A stretch of 37,145 nucleotides of DNA from Spirochaetota bacterium (GTDB taxonomy: Bacteria; Spirochaetota; UBA4802; JAGODF01), in contig JAGODF010000003.1 of assembly GCA_017998375.1 (NCBI GenBank), forward strand, positions 1-37,145, given 5' to 3'. Shown here in pieces: positions 10,679 to 17,345 of the stretch (the stretch's first letter is position 1; every line of letters begins with the position of its first letter). Made by a program: the position numbers and the translations under genes. Below the pieces are notes generated by a model. The model searched no databases. It saw nothing but the letters and a program-made list of their open reading frames with translations, and was not told the DNA's origin.

Positions 10679-12310
10679 ATGAGGAGGATGATACGATGTG
10701 CCGGAGCAGTTATGCTTCTTGCCGCAGCGGTGTGCTTCCTTCCCTCGGCGGCGCGGTCCGCGACTATCCACGCGATACTCGTGGGCGACACGGTTGACCC
10801 GAACATCGGCCGGGGCGACAAGCTCGACCTGGACCTGATGACCGGCCTATTGCGGGACGCGTCGAAGCAGACGGGCATGCGGCTCAACATGCGGGTGTTC
10901 GATGACAAGATTATCAGGTCGCAGATCATGAGCGCGGTCCAGGCACTGCGCCCGGAGAGCAACGATACCGTGGTCTTTTTCTACACGGGGCACGGCTACA
11001 GGACGAGCTCCTTCAGGGACAAGTGGCCCGCCTTCGCGCTGAAAAACGAGAGCGGCGGATCGGCGGGGCTCGACCAGAAGTGGGTCTACAACGAGCTGAA
11101 GGACAAGGGAGCGCGGCTCCTCATAGTGATGGCGGACGCCTGCAACAGCGTCGTTCCCGACGGCGCCATCGACACGCGCATGGCGCTTCGCAGCGGGAAG
11201 GAGCTGCCGGAGAGCTATAAAAAGCTCTTTCTCGAGGCCAGGGGCACCATCCTGGCGTCGAGCAGCATTCCCGGGCAGTATTCCTACAGCGGAAGCAACG
11301 GCAGCCAGTTCACCGTCGCGTTCATAGAGTCGGTCAGGAAGGCCCTCGCAGGAACGAATCCTTCCTGGGAGCCGATCATGCGGGAAGCGACGCGCCCGCT
11401 CTACGGCGGGCAGCAGCAGCCGCAGTTCGCGATGAACGACGCGGCAGGCACTCCCGGCGAGGGGGAGCGCGATACGAGCGCCGACGACCGCGGCTCATCT
11501 GAGCCTTCCGGGGGAGGGGAGGATGCGACGCTGGGGCTGGGCAACCTGCTGGTCGAGATGGAGAGCCAGGTGCAGTACAGCGCGCAGTCGTCCCAGTGGC
11601 CGGGAATGCGCGAGCGCTGGATGCAGGGCGCCTACGGAGCCGGAACCAGTGCCGCGAAAATGCGCGACGTGCTCATAGCCTTCGAACAGCACATGAAGCC
11701 GCAGTCGATGAAGGAAGGCTGGAGCGCGAGGAAGGCGTCATGGACCGGTTCCGTGAGGACGGCGTCGAATATCGCCCAGCTGGCGCGGCCCCTCCTCGAC
11801 GTTGAGGCGGCGATATCGGAATCGGCGTTCGGTCCCGCCTGGAGCGGCCAGCGGTCGGGGTGGCAGGCGAGGGTCCGCGGCTTCGGAGGCTCCTCCGGCG
11901 GAGGCGCCGACGAAAGGGAGGATTCCGGCGGCGGTGAATCGCCAGCGGGCGGGGGTGTCTTCGGCGGGCTCCTCATCCGGGTCGAAGAAAGTATGATATC
12001 GTCCGCCATGGAGCAGGCCTGGAGCGGCCGGAAAAGCCAGTGGCAGAACGACGTGAGGAGCGCGGGCGACAGCGTGAACCGCCTGCGGGAACTCATGGTG
12101 ACCTTCGAGACCAACGTGAAGTACGACGCCCAGGAAAGCTACTGGCGGAACAGGAGGGCCGACTGGGTGAGAAGGTCGAATTCGGCGCGGGACATTGACG
12201 AGCTTAAGCGGCTCCTGGTGGAAGTCGAGAGCTCCATCAAGTACTCGGCGCAGGTCGAGTCATGGAGGGAGGAAAGGGCCAACTGGCTGCGGCAGGTCCA
12301 GGGGCAGTAG
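10679..12310 (+). CDS. Secreted caspase-like (C14) protein with six E/W/W repeats
   Basis: 543 residues. A signal peptide (hydrophobic core about 9-22, cleavage near SAARSA) exports it. Residues about 30-230 form a caspase/metacaspase-type domain: the strand VVFFYTGHGY gives His105 and the strand LLIVMADACNS gives Cys155, with the usual spacing for the C14 catalytic dyad. Residues 290-543 hold six copies of a 40-41 residue unit, split after the third by a Gly/Ser/Glu-rich linker (about 403-430). Each unit has invariant Glu6, Trp18 and Trp25. The Shine-Dalgarno GGAGAAAGG precedes the start. Caspase-like domains are Arg/Lys- or Asp-specific proteases or inactive scaffolds; specificity and substrates here are unknown. 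Confidence 0.85.
   Translation: MRRMIRCAGAVMLLAAAVCFLPSAARSATIHAILVGDTVDPNIGRGDKLDLDLMTGLLRDASKQTGMRLNMRVFDDKIIRSQIMSAVQALRPESNDTVVFFYTGHGYRTSSFRDKWPAFALKNESGGSAGLDQKWVYNELKDKGARLLIVMADACNSVVPDGAIDTRMALRSGKELPESYKKLFLEARGTILASSSIPGQYSYSGSNGSQFTVAFIESVRKALAGTNPSWEPIMREATRPLYGGQQQPQFAMNDAAGTPGEGERDTSADDRGSSEPSGGGEDATLGLGNLLVEMESQVQYSAQSSQWPGMRERWMQGAYGAGTSAAKMRDVLIAFEQHMKPQSMKEGWSARKASWTGSVRTASNIAQLARPLLDVEAAISESAFGPAWSGQRSGWQARVRGFGGSSGGGADEREDSGGGESPAGGGVFGGLLIRVEESMISSAMEQAWSGRKSQWQNDVRSAGDSVNRLRELMVTFETNVKYDAQESYWRNRRADWVRRSNSARDIDELKRLLVEVESSIKYSAQVESWREERANWLRQVQGQ
11546..12310 (+). repeat. Six-fold protein repeat encoded in the caspase-like gene
   Basis: Units begin at residues 290, 331, 371, 431, 472 and 512 of the product. 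Typical starts are LLVEMESQ, VLIAFEQH, PLLDVEAA, LLIRVEES, LMVTFETN and LLVEVESS. Every unit carries Glu at position 6 and Trp at positions 18 and 25; units 1, 5 and 6 also share a Y-S/D-A-Q element at 11-14. Units 3 and 6 are shorter (32 residues). The DNA copies are diverged, so this is a protein-level repeat and not a recent tandem duplication. A helical hairpin per unit is my inference. Confidence 0.9.
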
Positions 12311-12337
12311 CGCGAAATGGCATCGGGAAGCACTAGG

Positions 12338-12361
12338 CCGCGGCGCCGAAATGCGCCGCGG
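12338..12361. terminator. Hairpin between convergent genes, probable shared terminator
   Basis: A perfect 9-bp GC stem (12338-12346 with 12353-12361) with a six-base loop lies between the stops of the caspase-like gene (plus) and the rhomboid gene (minus). Neither side has a strong T run, so termination strength is uncertain. Confidence 0.5.
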
Positions 12362-12366
12362 TTGTG

Positions 12367-13311
12367 TCAGAGTCCGTAACGCTGTACGCGACGGAGGAAA
12401 CAGGCGTCGAAAGTATCGCACTTCCTGCAGTAGTCGTCGTCCGCGGTGTAGTCGGAGTCGGGGCAGATGCCCGGGGCGTCGTCGTCCTTCATGATGCGAA
12501 GGTATTTGATGAACTGGACCTCGTCGTCGTTCAGCGCGTCGGGGCCCAGGCTCTCCAGCTTTTTCAGGATGTTCACCTTGAACTCGGTGTTCCGGTCGGA
12601 GGCGGCGGATGATTTTTCATGGAGCGTCCTCTGGTGTTCCTCCAGGTTCTTCATGATCCGGTTCTGGAGTATCTTCGTCCTGAACGATATCGCGTGCTTC
12701 CTGAAGATGATGAAATAGACGATGCCGAAGAACAGGCCGCCCAGGTGCCCCAGGTGGGAGATGTTCCCCAGCCCTCCCTGCAGTTCCAGGAAGAGTTCCA
12801 GGGCGCCGTACAGGACCACCAGGTATTTCGCCTTGATGGGGACGAAGAAGAACAGCAGGAGCTCCGCGTTGGGATAGAGGATGCCGAAGGCCAGCAGCAG
12901 GCCGAAGACCGCGCCCGACGCCCCGATGGTAGGCAGCCCGTACGCGGGGCCGCCGGTGATCAGGCTCATGACGTAGATGGTGATGCCCGCGCCCACCCCG
13001 GTGAAGAAATAATAGAACAGGAAGCGCTTCACTCCCCACTCCTGTTCAATGGGCATGCCGAAGATCAGGACGGCATACATGTTGAAAAAGAGGTGGGCGA
13101 AGCCGCGAGTGTCGTGCAGGAAAAGATAGGTGACGAACTGCCAGACGTAGAGCTTCGTCGTCACCAGGGCGGGCGTCAGGGCGAAGTATTGCAGGGTCAT
13201 CTGGTAAAACTCCGCGCTGAACAGGATCTGCACGGCGAACACGATTACATTCGCCATGATCAGCTTGATTACCACGCTCTGGTATGCGGTCTGTTGTTCT
13301 CTGCTTTTCAT
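12367..13311 (-). CDS. Rhomboid-family intramembrane serine protease with C-terminal cysteine tail
   Basis: 314 residues. Residues about 10-215 form a six-helix rhomboid core. Catalytic Ser132 sits in GASGAVFG and His189 in SHLGHLGG; the first-loop region and the HLFFNMYAVLIFG helix (the HxxxN motif) are also present. Rhomboids cut transmembrane helices of client proteins inside the membrane. The C-terminal cytoplasmic tail of about 100 residues is unusual: it is charged and ends with four cysteines spaced CX11CX2CX5C, which could bind zinc or an iron-sulfur cluster. The start has only a weak ribosome site. The gene follows the YkgJ-type cysteine-cluster gene by 37 bases on the same strand and is probably cotranscribed. 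Confidence 0.93.
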   Translation of the reverse strand: MKSREQQTAYQSVVIKLIMANVIVFAVQILFSAEFYQMTLQYFALTPALVTTKLYVWQFVTYLFLHDTRGFAHLFFNMYAVLIFGMPIEQEWGVKRFLFYYFFTGVGAGITIYVMSLITGGPAYGLPTIGASGAVFGLLLAFGILYPNAELLLFFFVPIKAKYLVVLYGALELFLELQGGLGNISHLGHLGGLFFGIVYFIIFRKHAISFRTKILQNRIMKNLEEHQRTLHEKSSAASDRNTEFKVNILKKLESLGPDALNDDEVQFIKYLRIMKDDDAPGICPDSDYTADDDYCRKCDTFDACFLRRVQRYGL

Positions 13312-13348
13312 GAAAATTCACGCTACATATCGGCGGCCTGACGTAAAG

Positions 13349-13687
13349 TCATTTTTTCCACAGGGGGCACAGTTCCGAGGAGCCCGGCGTGAAGCGCCGG
13401 CACACCAGCGGGCGCGTTTCATAAATCTCGCAGGAGTAGCTCGCCCCGCCCCATACCAGGAAGGGGCAGCCGTGCAGTATCCGGCCGGTCCTGGACGATA
13501 CGAGGTGATCCCCCACCCAGACGGGGCTCTCGTTTTCCAGGACATGAATGATATCGTCCCGCCCCTGGGATTTCCAGCGCTCCCGGTCCTCGTCTTCCAC
13601 CTGCGACACCAGGGCCGCCATGTTCGCGAGACAACACTTCCCGCACCGTGCGCATTCACTGCTGGATGTTGCGTCTTCCCGTGGCAT
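13349..13687 (-). CDS. YkgJ-family cysteine-cluster protein
   Basis: 112 residues from the ATG at 13687 (a GTG directly before it is an alternative). Eight cysteines lie in the pattern of the YkgJ/UPF0153 family, proposed to be zinc or iron chelating: ECARCGKCC at the N-terminus, CPFL in the middle, then SCEIYETRPLVCRRF and a last Cys near LCPLWKK. The reaction is unknown for the family. A GGA lies about six bases before the start. The rhomboid gene, itself with a cysteine-rich tail, follows on the same strand. Confidence 0.88.
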   Translation of the reverse strand: MPREDATSSSECARCGKCCLANMAALVSQVEDEDRERWKSQGRDDIIHVLENESPVWVGDHLVSSRTGRILHGCPFLVWGGASYSCEIYETRPLVCRRFTPGSSELCPLWKK

Positions 13688-13738
13688 CACGTTCCGTTGC
13701 CGGAGATCGGAGCGTTCCTGTCCCCGGCATTAAAATAT

Positions 13739-13779
13739 TTGACACCGGTACCGTAACTGATACTGTAGAAACATGTCAA
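13739..13779. promoter_or_regulatory. Face-to-face TTGACA elements between ykgJ-like and dsbD genes
   Basis: A perfect TTGACA at 13739-13744 reads rightward and another at 13779-13774 reads leftward, 29 bases apart, so they form TTGACA-N29-TGTCAA. The best -10 boxes are weak (TACTGT at 13761-13766 on plus with a 16-base spacer; TACGGT-like on minus with 18). They could be overlapping divergent promoters or the arms of an operator. Confidence 0.4.
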
Positions 13780-13868
13780 TGTTCTTTTAGGAAGTGCATT
13801 TTTGGACAGTGTGCCGGCTGCGCGCTAACTTAAGAGTCACATATATCGCTGACGGTACCGATACCCTG

Positions 13869-15752
13869 ATGAAACACACGCACATCGCTCTCATCATTCT
13901 GGCCGCATCGATTGTGATGCAGGCGCCGCTTCCGGCGGAAGCGGCGGAGTACCGCGCCTACCCGGAGCCATCCGGGCTGTCGGTCCCGGCCGGCGGTGAA
14001 AGCTACATATCACTGATCTTCGAAATTCCGCCAGGGCACCACATTTACGGCAATCCGCTGGGCCCCGGCACCGGCAAGCCCACGACGGTGCGGCCCGCGA
14101 AATCGTACGACGGCATTACATTCCGGCCCACCAGGTATCCCGGGGCGAAGATATACTTTTCTCCCGGCGACAGGGGATACGTACGGATATACGAGAAGAG
14201 CGCGCGGCTGTTCATTCCCCTTGAAATTGACCGGAAGGCGGCGCCGGGAGAACGGAGAATCTCGCTGCTGGTCGATTCCCTGCTCTGCAACGAAGGCACC
14301 TGCATCCCCAGGGAATTCACTCTGGATTTCACGCTGCGCGTCCTCGCCGCGAATGAAAAGGGCACCGTCCATGGCGCGGACATCACGGCGCTTTTCGCCG
14401 CTGCGAAAGAGGCGGGGGACGATACCGTCCTGGAAAGGCCCGGCGGGCCGAGTTCCGTGCAGGCGAATATTCCCTACGACTTCCAGCCGAGGTACGTGTC
14501 CGCGGGCGACGTCACGAATGTCCTACAGGCGATACTCTTCGGCCTCCTGGCGGGACTCATACTGAACTTCATGCCCTGCGTCCTTCCCGTCGTGAGCCTC
14601 AAGGTCATGAACTTCGTGACCATGGGGCACGACGATCCCCGGAAGGTGCTGAAGATCGGCGTCCTTTTCTCGCTGGGGATCCTCACGGTGTTCCTGGTCC
14701 TGGCGTCCCTGGCCGCCTTCCTGGGCTACGGGTGGGGCGATCTCTTCAAGAAGAAAGAATTCATCATAGGGATGATAGGCATCATCTTCGCCCTCGCGCT
14801 TTCCATGTTCGATGTCTTCACCATCACTCCGCCGTCAGTAGCCGGAAAGCCCGATACCGGTGGCGTCCATCCCTACGTGGACGCCTATGCCAAGGGGCTG
14901 CTCGCCACGCTCCTGGCGACGCCCTGCAGCGGGCCCTTCCTGGGCGGCACGCTCGCCTGGGCGCTCACGCGCCCGCCCCTCACCGTGTTCGTCATCTTCG
15001 TCAGCGTGGGTGTCGGCATGGCGTTGCCGTACCTGGTCCTGGCGGCCAGGCCGTCGCTTCTCAGGTTCGTGCCGAAGCCGGGAGAGTGGACCATCACCCT
15101 AGAAAGGATCATGGGCTTTCTCCTGATGGCGACGGTCGTGTATCTTACCGGCGTTCTCGAGGCCGGGCTCGTGCTCCCGACGCTCTGGTTTCTCCTCTTC
15201 GTCTTCGCCGGTTTCTGGCAGTACGGGAAGTACGGGTCCATCGTGAACCCGCGGCTCACCAGGGCCCTGTCGGCCGCGGCGCTTGTCGTCATCGTCGCGG
15301 GGGGATACTGGATGTCATACCATTCCGGCGGCGGGGGTGATACGGGGCCGGCGCCTGCGGCGGGAAGTGAGTTTTCCCTCCGGCGCCTCGCGGACAACAA
15401 CGCGGCGGGGAAGATATCCATCGTGAAATTCACCGCCGACTGGTGTCCCAACTGCTCACTGGTGGAGCGCACCTCCCTCTACACAGAGCGGGTGATGAAG
15501 CTTGTGCGCGACAGCGGCGCAGACCTCATGGTGGCGGACATCACGCGCCACAACCCGGAGGCGGAGGCCCTCATGAAGAAGCTCGGCACCAGGTCGATCC
15601 CCTTCCTCGCGGTGTTCCCTTCCGGGGAGCAGTTCCTCAAGCCCTGGTGCCTCCGGGACATGTACTCCGAGGGCGACGTGGCGGGCTCCATCGAAAAGGC
15701 GATGAAGGCGGTTCCCGATATCGACATCGACTCCATCAGGTTCAACCAGTGA
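13869..15752 (+). CDS. dsbD: Thiol:disulfide interchange protein DsbD
   Basis: 627 residues from the preferred ATG at 13869, which gives a signal peptide (MKHTHIALIILAAS, cleavage near AEAA). An upstream GTG at 13794 adds 25 residues that spoil it. The protein moves electrons from cytoplasmic thioredoxin to periplasmic proteins. All three parts and all six redox cysteines are present: an N-terminal DsbD-alpha domain (CNEGTC, Cys140 and Cys145), an eight-helix membrane domain (NFMPCVLP with Cys237; ATPCSGP with Cys353), and a C-terminal thioredoxin domain (DWCPNC, Cys526 and Cys529). No good Shine-Dalgarno is seen. It heads a plus-strand gene run reaching to thpR. Confidence 0.95.
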   Translation: MKHTHIALIILAASIVMQAPLPAEAAEYRAYPEPSGLSVPAGGESYISLIFEIPPGHHIYGNPLGPGTGKPTTVRPAKSYDGITFRPTRYPGAKIYFSPGDRGYVRIYEKSARLFIPLEIDRKAAPGERRISLLVDSLLCNEGTCIPREFTLDFTLRVLAANEKGTVHGADITALFAAAKEAGDDTVLERPGGPSSVQANIPYDFQPRYVSAGDVTNVLQAILFGLLAGLILNFMPCVLPVVSLKVMNFVTMGHDDPRKVLKIGVLFSLGILTVFLVLASLAAFLGYGWGDLFKKKEFIIGMIGIIFALALSMFDVFTITPPSVAGKPDTGGVHPYVDAYAKGLLATLLATPCSGPFLGGTLAWALTRPPLTVFVIFVSVGVGMALPYLVLAARPSLLRFVPKPGEWTITLERIMGFLLMATVVYLTGVLEAGLVLPTLWFLLFVFAGFWQYGKYGSIVNPRLTRALSAAALVVIVAGGYWMSYHSGGGGDTGPAPAAGSEFSLRRLADNNAAGKISIVKFTADWCPNCSLVERTSLYTERVMKLVRDSGADLMVADITRHNPEAEALMKKLGTRSIPFLAVFPSGEQFLKPWCLRDMYSEGDVAGSIEKAMKAVPDIDIDSIRFNQ

Positions 15753-15782
15753 ACGGGAAAGGCCGCTGACGGCAGGTAACGC

Positions 15783-17345
15783 ATGGAAAACAGCAAGCGG
15801 GAGCATTCCCCGGGCTATTACCGGAAGCTTCTCGAGAACGTCAACGAATACATCTACAGCGTGAGGTACGAGAACGGCGTCGCCGTGTCTACCTATCACA
15901 CCCCCGCGTGCCGGAAAATCACCGGCTACACCGTGGACGAGCTGAACGCCGACGGGAACCTCTGGTTCTCGATGGTGCACACCGACGACCGGGACAGGGT
16001 CAACGAGTTCATCGGGAGCACGCTGGGCGATAAAACCGAGGGCTCCATAGAGCACCGCATCATCGACAAGGAGAAGAGAACGCGCTGGGTCTCCAACAAG
16101 ATCGCCGTAGTGCGGGACGCGGCCGGCGCGATCAGGTATGTGAACGGCTTCATCGTCGACATCACCGAAAGAAAGACGGCGGAGGAGGAACTGGTGAAGC
16201 TTTACCGGGCGGTGGAGCAGAGCCCCGCCACGGTAGTCATCACCGACGTGCGGGGCACAATAGAGTACGTGAACCCCAAGTTCACCAGGCTCACGGGATA
16301 CACCTACGCCGAGGCCATCGGGAAGAATCCCCGCATTTTAAAATCGGGCGAGCAGGGCAGGGAGTTTTATCGGGACCTCTGGGATACCATCGCGGCAGGA
16401 AAGGAATGGCGCGGCGAGTTCCACAACAGGAAGAAGAACGGCGAGCTCTACTGGGAGTTCGCGTCCATTTCGCCCATCAGGGACTCGGAAGGCCGCGTGA
16501 CGCATTTCGTGGCGGTGAAGGAGGACGTCACCGAGCGCAAGAGGTCCGAGGAGGCGCTCCGCGTCAGCGAGGAAAAGCTCCGGCTCAGGAACAACGCCAT
16601 GGAGAAGGACCTGAAACTCGCCCAGATCATCAACAGGACCGTCCTGCCGAAGAACCCTCCCGTGACGGAGAGGATCCTCGTCGATTACCGCTACGTGCCG
16701 CTGGACAAGGTGGGCGGCGATTATTTTTCCTTCATGAATGGCGAGGACGGCTCCTTCAGCGTGTTCCTGGGAGACGTGGCGGGCCACGGCATCGCGGCGG
16801 CCCTGTTTATCACTCTGGTCAAATCGGTGAGCGACCGCATCTACCGGGAATTCGGAAATGACCCGGAGCGCTACCTGGGGATGATAAACCGCCTCCTGAT
16901 CGACGAGATGCCCTCATACTTCATCACCGCGGTGTACGGAATTTTCAGGTTCGACGGGGGCCGCGCCACACTGACGCTGGCCAACGGCGGACATCCCCAT
17001 CCGGTAATCTACCGCGCAGGGGAGGGCGCTTTCATCCAGGTAAAAACCTCGGGTACGGTCATTGGGATGATAGATACCGCCGTGTACCGCCGTGAAACGA
17101 TCGACCTGGCCCCGGGGGACCGCGTCTACCTGTTCACGGACGGGATCCCCGAGGCGGAGAACATGAAAAAGCAGATGATCGGGTTCGACGCGGGGCTCGT
17201 CGATATTTTCAGGAGATCCCACCGCGCGGACCTGGGGGAGACTCTGGACGGAGTTCTTGAGGAAGTGAAAAAATTCACCGGCGCGAAACCGGTAGACGAC
17301 GACATCGTGCTGATCGGGCTCGAGGTGAGGGACCGGCGGACATGA
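15783..17345 (+). CDS. PAS-PAS-PP2C serine phosphatase (SpoIIE/RsbU type)
   Basis: 520 residues, no membrane segment. Two PAS domains (about 10-130 and 135-255, each ending in a D-x-TERK motif), a short coiled linker with the LRLRNNAMEKDLKLAQ helix, then a PP2C_SIG/SpoIIE phosphatase domain from about 285. Metal-site acids are visible in VGGDYF, GDVAGHG, YLFTDGIPEA and VDDDIVLIG. Proteins of this design dephosphorylate anti-anti-sigma (STAS) proteins in partner-switching pathways, with the PAS domains sensing a small ligand or redox state. The STAS proteins at 33-35 kb are possible partners, but this is inference. The stop overlaps the start of the DHH gene (ATGA), a sign of translational coupling. 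Confidence 0.93.
   Translation: MENSKREHSPGYYRKLLENVNEYIYSVRYENGVAVSTYHTPACRKITGYTVDELNADGNLWFSMVHTDDRDRVNEFIGSTLGDKTEGSIEHRIIDKEKRTRWVSNKIAVVRDAAGAIRYVNGFIVDITERKTAEEELVKLYRAVEQSPATVVITDVRGTIEYVNPKFTRLTGYTYAEAIGKNPRILKSGEQGREFYRDLWDTIAAGKEWRGEFHNRKKNGELYWEFASISPIRDSEGRVTHFVAVKEDVTERKRSEEALRVSEEKLRLRNNAMEKDLKLAQIINRTVLPKNPPVTERILVDYRYVPLDKVGGDYFSFMNGEDGSFSVFLGDVAGHGIAAALFITLVKSVSDRIYREFGNDPERYLGMINRLLIDEMPSYFITAVYGIFRFDGGRATLTLANGGHPHPVIYRAGEGAFIQVKTSGTVIGMIDTAVYRRETIDLAPGDRVYLFTDGIPEAENMKKQMIGFDAGLVDIFRRSHRADLGETLDGVLEEVKKFTGAKPVDDDIVLIGLEVRDRRT

Noticed and set aside
10679-12310. Caspase-like gene as part of an abortive-infection or defence system
   Set aside because: The protein has a signal peptide and acts outside the cytoplasm, and no other defence-type gene (toxin, nuclease, reverse transcriptase) is nearby.
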